Source of the DNA: Neorhizobium galegae
Lineage (GTDB): Bacteria; Pseudomonadota; Alphaproteobacteria; Rhizobiales; Rhizobiaceae
DNA length: 64,000 bases
Assembly (NCBI RefSeq): GCF_017877135.1
Contig: NZ_JAGIPH010000011.1
Location: 53,198 to 117,197, forward strand
Direction: 5' to 3'
Below the pieces are notes generated by a model. That model made no database searches. It had not been told where the DNA came from and saw nothing but the letters and a program-made list of their open reading frames with translations. The translations under genes and the position numbers were made by a program. This document shows, piece after piece, positions 8,404 through 16,882 of this stretch. Position 1 is the stretch's first letter. Every line of letters starts with the position of its first letter.

Positions 8404-10188
8404 ATGACCCGACTGCATTTTTCCCTGACCGGCTCGTCTCGATATTCGGCGCGATGCGGGCGCCAGGCGTTGCTTGCCCTGGCTTTGGCTTCGGCCTTCT
8501 ATCCAGTCTTGGCCGGCTCGGCACACTCCCAAACCGCAAGCCAGCTGACTGAAAGTAGCTACGCTCCCCCCGTGATCCGCTCCCTAGGCAGCGGCATCGA
8601 ACTGCCGGCCGTCGTCGGGCTCGTTGCGCCGGCAGGCGCCGATCGCGTCCACGTCACTCCCTCCGGCATTGTCGTGGAGAATGGCTTGCCGGACCTGGCC
8701 GAGGCAACCGCTGCCGTGGAAGCGCGCCTGAAGGGCAAGCGCGTCAGCGGCGCAGATCTGTTCGTGATCGCCCAGGATCTCGAATCCGCCTATGTCCGCG
8801 CCGGTTTTCTGCTCGCCCGCGTCTCCCTGCCGCCGCAGACGCTGAAGAACGGCAAGCCGCTGAAGCTCATCGTGACCGATGGTTATGTGGCCGCCATCGA
8901 TGTCTCCGCGCTGCCGGAGGCTGTCCGCGAGCGGGTGGCTGCCATCCTCAAGCCGCTGGAAGGGCGCCGCGGCCTGCAGAAGGGCGACCTGGAACGGCGC
9001 CTGCTTCTGGCCGGCGATACACCCGGCCTGTCGCTGCGCTCCACGCTGAAGGCAGGTGCTGCGCCGGGTGCCACCATCATCGTCATCGAAGGAAGCTATG
9101 CGCCGGTATCGGGCAACGTTGCGCTGGACAATGGCCTGTCGCGGGAGATGGGCCGGTATTCGCTGAGCCTCGGCATGGACATCAACAGCGTCCTCGGTCT
9201 TGGCGAAACCACCTATGTCCGCCTCAGCGGCTATCCGGGTGGCGGCGACCAGAACATCTTCAGCGATGATCCCCGCAACCGCCAGGTCGTGGCAGGTATC
9301 ACGCTTCCCCTCGGCACGGATGGCGTCTGGCTCAATGTGGAGGGCGTCGACAGCAAGACGCATCCAACCTCCGACCTCGGCTATACGATGGCCGACCAGT
9401 ATCAGCGCCTCTCTACCCGTCTCGGCTATGGCTGGCTGCGCTCGCGCACGCTGAATGCCAGCACGCTGATCGGGCTTGATATGGCAGACGAAAGCCAGAA
9501 GATCGATCTGTCGGGCACGCGCACGGATTTTAGCGAAGATCGGCTGCGTGTGCTGCGCCTGACGCAAACCGCTGATGCCATTCTGGACAATGGCGGCCGG
9601 CTGTCCGGCAATGCCGTCTTGTCCTTCGGCCTTGATGCGCTGGGCGCCCGGCAAGGCACGGCAGCGCTGCCGCTGTCGCGCGATGGCGCCGAACCGGACT
9701 TCCGCAAGGCAGAACTCTCGCTCTCCTACGCCCAGGGTTTTGCCGGCGATCGCGTTCAACTGTCTGTGGCCGGGCGCGCCCAGACCTCGTTTGGCGATCC
9801 GCTCGTCGCCTCCGAGCAGATGTCGATCACCGGCATGGACTGGGTCTCCGGTTTCGACAGCGGCGCAATCCAGGCGGATACGGGCGCGGTCCTTCGAACC
9901 GAACTCTCCTTCCCGGTGGTGCTGCCGGCCCTGGACATCTATCCGGGCCTCGGCAGCATCGCCTCGCCCTATCTGTTTGCCGCCGGCGGCCTTGCCAGGC
10001 TGGAAAATCCAAGCGCCGTGGAAAATGCCGTCACCCGGGCGGGTGCCTTCGGGGCCGGCCTGCGGCTTGCGCTGTCCGACAAGGCATCGCCCCGCAACAG
10101 TAGCCTTTCGCTGGAATATGCCCATGGCACGGCATCCGACCGCGATGCGGAGGATCGTTTCAACCTGCGCTTCCAGATCGGTTTCTGA
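8404..10188 (+). CDS. ShlB/FhaC/HecB-family TpsB outer-membrane transporter
   Basis: 594 aa. A signal peptide (cleavage near AHSQ, about residue 40) is followed by POTRA-like periplasmic domains (about 75-240) that bind the TPS domain of the adhesin, and a 16-strand-type beta barrel ending in a C-terminal phenylalanine (RFQIGF), the BAM insertion signal. It lies 20 bp behind the adhesin gene, the standard tpsA-tpsB order. Odd point: where the family normally has VRGF/Y in loop L6, this protein reads VSGF (Ser482), so the hallmark arginine appears to be missing. The remaining context (GAIQADTGAVLRTEL) fits the motif, so the call stands. Confidence 0.9.
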   Translation: MTRLHFSLTGSSRYSARCGRQALLALALASAFYPVLAGSAHSQTASQLTESSYAPPVIRSLGSGIELPAVVGLVAPAGADRVHVTPSGIVVENGLPDLAEATAAVEARLKGKRVSGADLFVIAQDLESAYVRAGFLLARVSLPPQTLKNGKPLKLIVTDGYVAAIDVSALPEAVRERVAAILKPLEGRRGLQKGDLERRLLLAGDTPGLSLRSTLKAGAAPGATIIVIEGSYAPVSGNVALDNGLSREMGRYSLSLGMDINSVLGLGETTYVRLSGYPGGGDQNIFSDDPRNRQVVAGITLPLGTDGVWLNVEGVDSKTHPTSDLGYTMADQYQRLSTRLGYGWLRSRTLNASTLIGLDMADESQKIDLSGTRTDFSEDRLRVLRLTQTADAILDNGGRLSGNAVLSFGLDALGARQGTAALPLSRDGAEPDFRKAELSLSYAQGFAGDRVQLSVAGRAQTSFGDPLVASEQMSITGMDWVSGFDSGAIQADTGAVLRTELSFPVVLPALDIYPGLGSIASPYLFAAGGLARLENPSAVENAVTRAGAFGAGLRLALSDKASPRNSSLSLEYAHGTASDRDAEDRFNLRFQIGF

Positions 10189-10302
10189 TCCGGCAAGCCA
10201 CCCGCCGCTTCGGCATGGCGGGATCCACACCACCCCATGATGAAGACCGCCGCCGGGACCGTTTCCCGGTGCGCGCCTTATGGAATGACAAGGACAAGAC
10301 AC

Positions 10303-10914
10303 GTGCGATACGCTTCCAACCTCACCCGCCATGCCATCGCCTGCGCGATGATCGCCGCCTCTGGTCTCTCTCTGCCAGCCACGTCGATGGCCCAGGCCCC
10401 GGCCGCAAAGACGGACAAGCCTGCAGCACCGGCCGCACCACACGTCAGCAGCGAACCTGCCGTCACGACGGCCACCTATGGCAACTGGGTGCTGCGCTGC
10501 CTGCGCATCGAAGCCGACGCCAAGCAGACAAAGCAGTGCGAGATCGTCCAGACCATCCAGGTGGAGGGGCAATCGCAGCCGGTGGCCCAGATTGCCCTAG
10601 GCCGCCTTCCGGGGGAGGCCGCCCTGCACATTACCGCCGTCCTGCCGGTCAATGTCAGCCTGCCGGGCAATGTCCATGTCAGCGGAAATGGCAAGGACGG
10701 CACGGAGGAAAAGGGCGGCCTTGATCTGCAATGGCGCCGCTGCGCCGGCGGTGCATGCTATGCCGACGGCCAACCCGCCGACGACATCTTGAAAATCTGG
10801 CGCAACGAACCACAGGCGCAACTGCGCTTCATCGACGCCGCCGGCCGAACGATCGGCCTCCCCCTCTCCTGGAACGGCCTCCCACAGGCCCTTGATGCGC
10901 TGGCAAGAGGGTGA
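10303..10914 (+). CDS. Invasion-associated locus B (IalB) family protein
   Basis: About 203 aa. I chose GTG 10303 because AAGGA lies 8 bases upstream and the product then begins with a compact signal peptide ending in SMAQA; in-frame ATGs at 10237 and 10285 would give an awkward N-terminal extension. The core has the IalB pattern YGNWVLRC...KQCEIVQ with two cysteines, and a second pair in RRCAGGACYADG. IalB proteins are small periplasmic or membrane-associated proteins of alphaproteobacteria, known from Bartonella erythrocyte invasion; the molecular function is poorly defined. It is the third gene of the two-partner secretion operon, suggesting a role in folding or stabilising the adhesin (inference). 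Confidence 0.8.
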   Translation: MRYASNLTRHAIACAMIAASGLSLPATSMAQAPAAKTDKPAAPAAPHVSSEPAVTTATYGNWVLRCLRIEADAKQTKQCEIVQTIQVEGQSQPVAQIALGRLPGEAALHITAVLPVNVSLPGNVHVSGNGKDGTEEKGGLDLQWRRCAGGACYADGQPADDILKIWRNEPQAQLRFIDAAGRTIGLPLSWNGLPQALDALARG

Positions 10915-11087
10915 CGAGGCTCAAGGACTTGGGGCCACGGCAGGCAGCACGCCAACCACACGCGGTCACCTCGTCAATCTCCGACGCAGTGCCAGAGAGA
11001 GCATTCCGGATCGTCGACTTTCCAGCCGGTCGCCGATGGCGTACGCGCATGCCCAAACTACGCTAATCACCTGATCGAGTCTGGTCC

Positions 11088-11828
11088 CTAAACAATGATG
11101 ATCGTCTCGATCAGTCGAAGTCCTGAGCCGCGCACCACCATAAAAGGCAATGTCGTTCCCGCCTGCGTGGCCTTCAAACGCAAGCGCGCAAACGCAACAT
11201 CAAATCGCCGGCTCGTCGGATCTGTGCCAGCGTCCGCATAAACTTCGAGCACATCCGCGCGCGCAACCAGGGTGTCCTTTCTGTGCGCCAGAAATTCCAG
11301 CAGCATGCTCTCGCGGCCGGAAAGGTGCAGGGTTGCTCCCTCTGGCGCCGTCAAGGTGCGGAGCGTCCGGTCGAGCGTCCAGTGACTAGACACCTTCACC
11401 TGAGGAGCGGGGGGCGCCGGCGTTAGAACAGATCTTTCATGACGAATGCGTCGGGCAAGATTGGTTGCAGCAAGGGTTAGCTCTTCGCTGTCAACGGGTT
11501 TTGTGAAGTAGAGATCGGCACCCCGATCATAGCCATGGATTCGATCCTCACGCGCACGCCGCGCCGTGAGCAGGATGATGCCGATGCCCGAGCTTGCGAC
11601 AACGAGCTGACGGGCCAGATCGAATCCACTGATATCCGGCAAGTTGACATCAAGGATTGCAACGTCATAACTTTCATGGGCAACCATGCGCTGAAATTCC
11701 AGACCAGAGGATGCCTCGGCGACCTCGAACCCCCGCAGCTGAAGATATTCAACCAGCCCCTGACGTAAATCATCATCATCTTCGACAAGGATGAGCCGAA
11801 ATTTGCGAAGCTTGTTGATTTCGTCCAT
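11088..11828 (-). CDS. OmpR-family response regulator
   Basis: 246 aa. The receiver domain (about 10-125) has the acidic pocket VEDDDD, the phospho-acceptor Asp60 in AILDVNLPD, Thr89 in LLTAR and Lys110 in FTKP. The C-terminal winged helix (about 150-246) has the LSGRESMLLEFLAHR and RFDVAFARLRLK segments typical of OmpR/PhoB DNA binding. It is divergent from the histidine kinase starting at 11916, so the two are probable partners. The adhesin operon ends just downstream on the opposite strand; control of that operon is possible but unproven. Confidence 0.92.
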   Translation of the reverse strand: MDEINKLRKFRLILVEDDDDLRQGLVEYLQLRGFEVAEASSGLEFQRMVAHESYDVAILDVNLPDISGFDLARQLVVASSGIGIILLTARRAREDRIHGYDRGADLYFTKPVDSEELTLAATNLARRIRHERSVLTPAPPAPQVKVSSHWTLDRTLRTLTAPEGATLHLSGRESMLLEFLAHRKDTLVARADVLEVYADAGTDPTSRRFDVAFARLRLKATQAGTTLPFMVVRGSGLRLIETIIIV

Positions 11829-11915
11829 GGAACGCTACTCCATTAATCGAGCAATGTGCATACGGCTTGCACGGCTCAAACTCCTGTTGGCGACAGCCGG
11901 GACTTAAACATAAAA

Positions 11916-13961
11916 ATGACTATAAGTCGTATTTTATCTCTACATACCCGGTCGGGCGTTTATCGGATTATTTTTTGCGCGTTGCTTGTCGTCTCCGCCA
12001 TGGCTGGAGGAATAGATACTGCGGATTCGGCACCTCTCCCGGACATTAAAGGGAAGCTTTCAATCCTGCTCGATCCTACCGCCCAAATGACGCTGCCAGA
12101 AGTTCTATCGCAAGACGAGCAAAGGTCTTTCAAGCCCATTGCAGGCAATGGGATCAACCTCGGATACACCCGCGAGGCATTCTGGGTAAAACTGACGCTG
12201 CCGGGCGATGCCGATCTGAAGGCCGCACTTTCACTGGGGCCCAATTATCTGGATTATATCGACGTGTATGTCTCCGCACCTGGTGCGCAACAGACCAATG
12301 CAGCATTTGATCATTTCGCCTTCGGCGATTATCGGCCTCCGTCACGAACAGGCCCCTCCACGATCTCGCCGGCGGTGTTTGTGGATGTAGCGCAGGGGCT
12401 AACCACTGTCGTGTATATTCGGGTTGCAAACCAGGGCACATCCACCCAACTCAATCTTCAGCTTGACCCTTTAAGTACGTTGCCGCTTCGTCACGTCATT
12501 TCGGGCTTGGCTCTGGGGCTTTGGTTCGGGGCAATGACAGCACTCCTCCTCACACAGCTCGTCTTTGTCTACTTTGATCGGAAAGCGCAGTACATTCTTC
12601 TGGCCCTGAGTACCCTTGGAGTTATTCTCATATATTTTGGGAATCTTGGCTTGAGTCACGCCTTTTTATTCATGGGGAACGGTCGCTATAATGACAGCTT
12701 TATCGGAGTAAACGCATGGGCCGGGTTGAGCGCCAGTGCCATGGCCTATGAAGCAATCCTAGGCCTGCGCCGACGATCGGCCTGGCTGTATCGGCTATAT
12801 CTAACGATCGCACTCTGCGGGCTCGCTGGATCCGGCTTTGCTCTCGCCAACCAGAATTTGTTGTTCGGGCCGTTCGGTTCCGTGCTTGGTCTGCTCGGCG
12901 CGCTCCTGACCATGGTGGTGGGCTTTCTTCAGATGAATGAGGAAGGGACCGTCAGTCGGCTCGCTGCCGTCGCATTTGCGATGGTAGGCATTGGTGCCAC
13001 TGTCGCCATGCTCCAGAGACTGGGGGTTTCCTGGTTGCCCGACTGGACGTTCAGTGCCTACGGGATTTCCGTCCTGCTACAAACATTGCTTCTCACAGGA
13101 GCAATGGCTGTCAGGCTGCGGGAGGCTGAAAGCCAAAACCGGCATATGCATCAGGAGGCGCTGGCAAGTGCCCGCTCTGCCGAGCAGGTTGCTGCGAAGC
13201 TTGTGGTCGAACGAACTCGTGAACTCATCGAGGCCCGCAAAGCGGCTGAAAATGCCTTGAAGGCGGAAATGGATTCACAGCTTCGACAGGTGCGCTTCCT
13301 CGAGGTGGTTTCGCATCAGTACCGTACCCCGCTCGCTTCGATCCGCTCAAACATCGACAGCATAGAGTTTTCGATGGGCGATATTGAACAGGCGGACAGG
13401 ACGCGGATCCAGCGCATTCGGCGGGCCGTCGCACGTCTGGTCGAAATTCTCGAGGTCAACGTAGCGCGCAGCCGTCTCCAAGGACCATCCTTCAAGCCGT
13501 CTATGGACATCCTCTCCATTTCCTCGATCGTGTCCTCCGCCGTGCATCGCTCCTATGACTTGTTGAATGCACCGGATATCCGCCTTGAGATCGCCGACGA
13601 TACTGTGGCGACGAAGGTCCATGCGGACCAGGATATGCTGGAACTCGCCCTGATCAATCTTTTGGAAAATGCAGTGAAATATGGTGGGATAAGAGATGCG
13701 GGATGGATCACGCTTTCCGTAGAGAAACGAGGAGATGCGGTAGTCCTCGCGGTGGAAGATCAGGGCGTCGGCATTCCCGCCAGCGAGTTGCCGCATGTGT
13801 TCGAAAACGCGGTGCGCGGATCCAACGTAAGCTCCGTCGAAGGTTCGGGCCTGGGTCTCTTTCTTGTCGCCAAAGTCATGACGGTGCATGGCGGACAGAT
13901 CGAGATCGAAAGTACCAAGGGCACTACCGTAAGGCTGATCCTCCCGACAATTCGCCCGTGA
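11916..13961 (+). CDS. Sensor histidine kinase with 7TMR-DISM sensor region
   Basis: About 681 aa from ATG 11916, chosen because the signal sequence follows directly; an upstream ATG at 11856 would add 20 residues. Order: signal peptide; periplasmic 7TMR-DISM extracellular domain (to about residue 185) with the GYTREAFWVKLTLPG pattern; seven membrane segments (about 190-390); a coiled coil; HisKA with the H-box VVSHQYRTPL (His467); HATPase with N-box LLENAVKYGG, G1 EDQGVGIP and G2 GSGLGLFL. DISM sensors respond to small, often carbohydrate-like ligands, but the signal here is unknown. The divergent response regulator is the likely partner. Confidence 0.92.
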   Translation: MTISRILSLHTRSGVYRIIFCALLVVSAMAGGIDTADSAPLPDIKGKLSILLDPTAQMTLPEVLSQDEQRSFKPIAGNGINLGYTREAFWVKLTLPGDADLKAALSLGPNYLDYIDVYVSAPGAQQTNAAFDHFAFGDYRPPSRTGPSTISPAVFVDVAQGLTTVVYIRVANQGTSTQLNLQLDPLSTLPLRHVISGLALGLWFGAMTALLLTQLVFVYFDRKAQYILLALSTLGVILIYFGNLGLSHAFLFMGNGRYNDSFIGVNAWAGLSASAMAYEAILGLRRRSAWLYRLYLTIALCGLAGSGFALANQNLLFGPFGSVLGLLGALLTMVVGFLQMNEEGTVSRLAAVAFAMVGIGATVAMLQRLGVSWLPDWTFSAYGISVLLQTLLLTGAMAVRLREAESQNRHMHQEALASARSAEQVAAKLVVERTRELIEARKAAENALKAEMDSQLRQVRFLEVVSHQYRTPLASIRSNIDSIEFSMGDIEQADRTRIQRIRRAVARLVEILEVNVARSRLQGPSFKPSMDILSISSIVSSAVHRSYDLLNAPDIRLEIADDTVATKVHADQDMLELALINLLENAVKYGGIRDAGWITLSVEKRGDAVVLAVEDQGVGIPASELPHVFENAVRGSNVSSVEGSGLGLFLVAKVMTVHGGQIEIESTKGTTVRLILPTIRP

Positions 13962-14219
13962 CCCTGCTCCAGATATCGCAGATCGAGCCTTAACACGGGC
14001 CACCTTGCACTTTTGCACTATCTGTAACCCAAAAGTGACGCTTTTTGTTGCGTCATGTTACGTGGCATTACATCGCGTAACCGACATTTCGTGGCGTCTG
14101 AAGACCATCCTTATTATTGTAACGAGCAAGAACAGCAGGTCGCCGATCCTTGAAGATGCAAGGAGCCGACATCTCTTTTACCAACCGTTGCAGCTTCCGA
14201 CCCCAATCGTGGCGCCGAA

Positions 14220-14615
14220 ATGTCTACACCTATCTCGCTCATACATTCACGAAGTGGTCTGTCCAGAACCGGCTATTACGGATTCAACTGGATGTGCCTC
14301 ATGCTTGCCGGACTCCCGTCCGTTGTTCGTCACGATGTTTGGCAAGGCTTGGCGGTCACAACCGCAGCGTTGGTTCTTGCAGTGCTTGCCTTTGCCAGTG
14401 GAATGGGGATCTGGGGGCTTGCAGCGGGCTGGTTCGCTGTGGGGACTGTATGGGGCAGTCTTTATAATCGGCTCTTTACAACCAGGCTGATCAGCAAAGG
14501 TTACAAACTCGGTGGCACGGAGGACCAGAACCGTCGCGCCATGGCTGCACTCGGTCTTTACGAGCCTGGACAGCACTCGGCCTCGGTTGAAGCTCCCGCA
14601 CATGTCCGCCGGTGA
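14220..14615 (+). CDS. Small DUF2628-like membrane protein
   Basis: 131 aa with two or three hydrophobic segments (about residues 25-40, 43-65 and 66-85). The GFNW start of the first segment and the closing LYNRLFTTRLISKGYKLGG resemble DUF2628 proteins, small inner-membrane proteins of unknown function. No strong Shine-Dalgarno precedes ATG 14220, and the region upstream to 13962 holds no gene I can support. The family call rests on short motifs, so it is tentative; the hydrophobic pattern favours a real gene in this frame over the overlapping ones. Confidence 0.55.
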   Translation: MSTPISLIHSRSGLSRTGYYGFNWMCLMLAGLPSVVRHDVWQGLAVTTAALVLAVLAFASGMGIWGLAAGWFAVGTVWGSLYNRLFTTRLISKGYKLGGTEDQNRRAMAALGLYEPGQHSASVEAPAHVRR

Positions 14616-14691
14616 TGTGCCGAAATCAATGCTGCCCAACGTCGAACAGTTGCTGCGCTATCGAGATATGACAAGATAGGAAATGAGTGAC

Positions 14692-15003
14692 ATGCGCCAA
14701 GAACAAACTGCACCTGCAACGCGCTGCTGTAACGAGCAGTCAAGATCTGGCGGCGTTGCCCAAAGCGGTCCCGAGAATATCAAACTGCGTTCAGCTTTGC
14801 TTTCCGAGATCGCAACGCACATTAAAACCAGGAACTGCACCCAGAGCGAAACCGCCCGCCAACTTGGGATAAGTCAGCCCAGGATTTCAGACCTCATGCG
14901 CGGCAAGGTCCACATGTTCACTCTCGATACGTTGGTCAAGATAGCCGCTGCTTCCGGTCTGGATGTCGAAGTTCGCTTATCCGCAAAACCGGCAGTGAAC
15001 TGA
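14692..15003 (+). CDS. XRE-type helix-turn-helix protein
   Basis: About 103 aa. ATG 14692 is preferred because ATAGG lies 11 bases upstream; the in-frame ATG at 14683 is only 2 bases from it. Residues 45-95 form an XRE helix-turn-helix (TQSETARQLGISQPRISDLMRGK) of the kind seen in HigA-like antitoxins and the HTH_37 group, followed by FTLDTLVKIAAASGLDVEVRL. No toxin gene is adjacent on either side, so a complete toxin-antitoxin pair is not supported. It borders the IS graveyard and may be a remnant of a mobile segment. Confidence 0.7.
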   Translation: MRQEQTAPATRCCNEQSRSGGVAQSGPENIKLRSALLSEIATHIKTRNCTQSETARQLGISQPRISDLMRGKVHMFTLDTLVKIAAASGLDVEVRLSAKPAVN

Positions 15004-15099
15004 TAAAAACCCGCTCCTGAAGCCGCCTATTGCGCCACCCGCGGGCGGGCACACGTTCCGCGTGCAAAGTAGCACACTTGTCGGGGATCAGGCCTCATT

Positions 15100-15452
15100 G
15101 CTCAAAGCCAAAGATAACGGTTGCAGCCAGAGCGATTGCCGCCAGAAAGGCCTTTGGCACCTGTCGTTTCGTATATCGACACGCCGCACGTCTTTGAGAT
15201 GCCCGAGATGATCTTGATCCGGTTACGCCGTTTGCAGCGCCGTTTGTCGCATTTGATGGTCTTGTTGCGGCATTTGCGACCGGGAATGCAGGCAGTGCCC
15301 CCGCCGGCCTGCAAAGCGTCGCGAGACCAGTTTGCATCATAGCCACAGTCGGCCAGTAGCCATTTGACCTTCGGAAACTCATTAAGCAAGGCGGCAGCAC
15401 CGGTCTAATCGCTGACCTGAACGGCCGTTATGAAGGAATTGAGCGGGCGACC
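15100..15452 (-). pseudogene. Broken IS5-family transposase, C-terminal part
   Basis: On the minus strand the sequence reads RPLNSFITAVQVSD, then a TAG stop, then TGAAALLNEFPKVKWLLADCGYDANW and a PGRKCRN...KCDKRRCKRRNRI segment. This matches the C-terminal half of IS5-group (IS427-like) DDE transposases. The in-frame stop and later frameshifts near the C-terminus show it is dead. The N-terminal half is absent; the sequence joins directly to an IS3-type fragment near 15452. Confidence 0.75.
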
Positions 15453-15603
15453 CATTCATACAGCGTGGCTGGCCAGCAGCCAATCTTGGCCGCGATAGAT
15501 GAAACGGCGCCCACCGAGACGGGTGGTCTGTCTTGTGTTCCAGCACCATACAGGTGGCGCTTTCGGGGGCTTCAGGTGAAAACTTGTTGATTGTCTTGCT
15601 CAT
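15452..15603 (-). pseudogene. Truncated IS3-family OrfA transposase fragment
   Basis: The minus-strand frame starts at ATG 15603 with MSKTINKFSPE, the classic opening of IS3-family OrfA proteins, continues through LEHKTDHPSRWA, then shifts frame and resumes as SSIAAKIGCW...TLYEWV, the expected helix-turn-helix. It stops after about 50 residues where the IS5 remnant begins. No OrfB is present. One element probably inserted into or recombined with the other. Confidence 0.7.
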
Positions 15604-15696
15604 AATGGCTCCACTTTCTAAGAAGTTGCAGCCTCCGGCAAACCCCGTGCGGTTCAGTATCGCTGTTGAAACATACTGTTGAGAAATCAAAGCACT

Positions 15697-15830
15697 AAGC
15701 ATTTCCTACAGCTCTGATCGGTGCATTCAACCAGGTGAAGCCGAAAAGCCCATGCCGCTTCGACCGGCAGCAGGAACGCGCTCATCCGCGGTTGAAAATA
15801 ACGGGCCACGGGTCGGTCCTACACCTGCAT
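15697..15830 (+). pseudogene. Decayed fragment of a hydantoinase-B gene, similar to the gene at the window start
   Basis: The fragment reads LIGAFNQVKPKSP, then after a one-base loss ASTGSRNALIRG and later GRSYT. The gene at the window start reads LIGAFNQIRPDTP, ASTGSMNALILGG and GRSYSY at 671-790, and the DNA agrees base by base over most of this stretch. A lost base and in-frame stops show it is not functional. It implies a second hyuB-like copy existed here and was destroyed, perhaps with the IS insertions beside it. Confidence 0.7.
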
Positions 15831-15973
15831 TTAAAGCTACGCGCGCGTAGAAGTGCCTTGAACCGGCGGTGTCGCCTGGCGGCAGGAGGGCAAATCAGGC
15901 CGCATGCCAATATCGCGCCCGCGAACACGACCGCTTACACCGAAGACACTCCAATCCGCTGCCGTCCGGCGCG

Positions 15974-16882
15974 TCACCTTCCTGGTTGGCGTTTTGGCAG
16001 TGCCGTCGCTCCCCCCGCCGTCTGAACGGCGAGACTGCCGGCATCGATACCTGCAGAAAGGCAATCCGAGAGGAGACTTTTTCCAAGCCACTCGTTCAAG
16101 AAGCCCGCATTGAACGCATCTCCTGCACCCGTTGTATCGACAACAGGCACCGATTTTGCCGGAACGTGAAGAAGAACGTCACCGGACGCCGCCCAGGCAC
16201 CAGAAGCGCCACCCTTGAGAACAACAATGGGGAATGTGCTCTTCAGCATCCTCAAAGCCATTTCCGGATCGGGACTGCCGGTGATTGCTTCGGCCTCTTC
16301 AAGGTTGGGCAGGAACACGTCTACCCCCTCACATCGGCTCAGCAGCGCTGGATCATAAATGAGGCTCGCATCCCAGCTTGGGTCAAGCGAGACAGTCAGC
16401 CCCTTGGCCTTGGCACGCACAACCAGATCGGGGATCTCGTGCAGGGTCGCATATTCCGCGATATGGAGGTGGCGAGCTTCGTCCCAACTCAGTGCGACTT
16501 CAAGGGTTGTCGGGCACACCTCCCCGGCACGACGCGTCAGAAACGCTCGCTCCTGGCCAACGACCGCCGCGACCGTCACCTGCGGACCGGCATCGGCAGC
16601 ATAGTCGGCAAAACGCAGGTCGACGCCGGTGCGTTCTATCTCGTCACGAACACCGACAGACAGCGCGTCCGTTCCCAGGCGAGCGACGAGCGCTGCTTTG
16701 CGGCCAAGATGGGCAACATGCGCAGCCGCGATGAAGGCGCCGCCTCCTGCCGCAATGTCCATTCCGCCTGCAAAAAGCTCGCGCCCCAGCACCGGCATCT
16801 CGTCAAGTCCGGTGAAGATGAGGTCGCAGTAAACCCGTCCGATGCTGAGCACCGCGGAAGCTGTGCACGTCGATGCCGTCAT
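15974..16882 (-). CDS. PfkB-family carbohydrate kinase
   Basis: 302 aa. The N-terminal GGG motif (AAGGGAFIAAAHVAHLG) and the C-terminal signature DTTGAGDAFNAGF, with its catalytic aspartate, identify a ribokinase/PfkB-fold cytoplasmic kinase that phosphorylates a sugar, nucleoside or related hydroxyl with ATP. It overlaps the upstream ATPase gene by an ATGA and is the last gene of the operon beginning at 22483. The product of the lyase/deacetylase steps is a natural substrate candidate (inference). The C-terminus (KRQPGR) is close to the IS-rich junction, so a few original residues may have been replaced. Confidence 0.87.
   Translation of the reverse strand: MTASTCTASAVLSIGRVYCDLIFTGLDEMPVLGRELFAGGMDIAAGGGAFIAAAHVAHLGRKAALVARLGTDALSVGVRDEIERTGVDLRFADYAADAGPQVTVAAVVGQERAFLTRRAGEVCPTTLEVALSWDEARHLHIAEYATLHEIPDLVVRAKAKGLTVSLDPSWDASLIYDPALLSRCEGVDVFLPNLEEAEAITGSPDPEMALRMLKSTFPIVVLKGGASGAWAASGDVLLHVPAKSVPVVDTTGAGDAFNAGFLNEWLGKSLLSDCLSAGIDAGSLAVQTAGGATALPKRQPGR

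Noticed and set aside
6974..8539. 521-codon minus-strand frame opposite the MBG array
   Set aside because: It is the antisense of a repeated coding sequence and has no recognisable domain.
8584..10572. Long open frame on the minus strand opposite tpsB and ialB
   Set aside because: Frame shadow of GC-rich genes; no family motifs, and the plus strand holds well-supported genes.
10912..10976. Complementary words TGACGAGG and CCTCGTCA behind the ialB gene as a terminator
   Set aside because: The 49-base loop is too long for a convincing terminator.
14057..14081. Inverted repeat GTTACG-N13-CGTAAC after the histidine kinase gene
   Set aside because: Short arms and long spacer with no clear target gene; could be chance.
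14692..15003. Antitoxin of a toxin-antitoxin pair
   Set aside because: No toxin-like gene adjoins it on either side.
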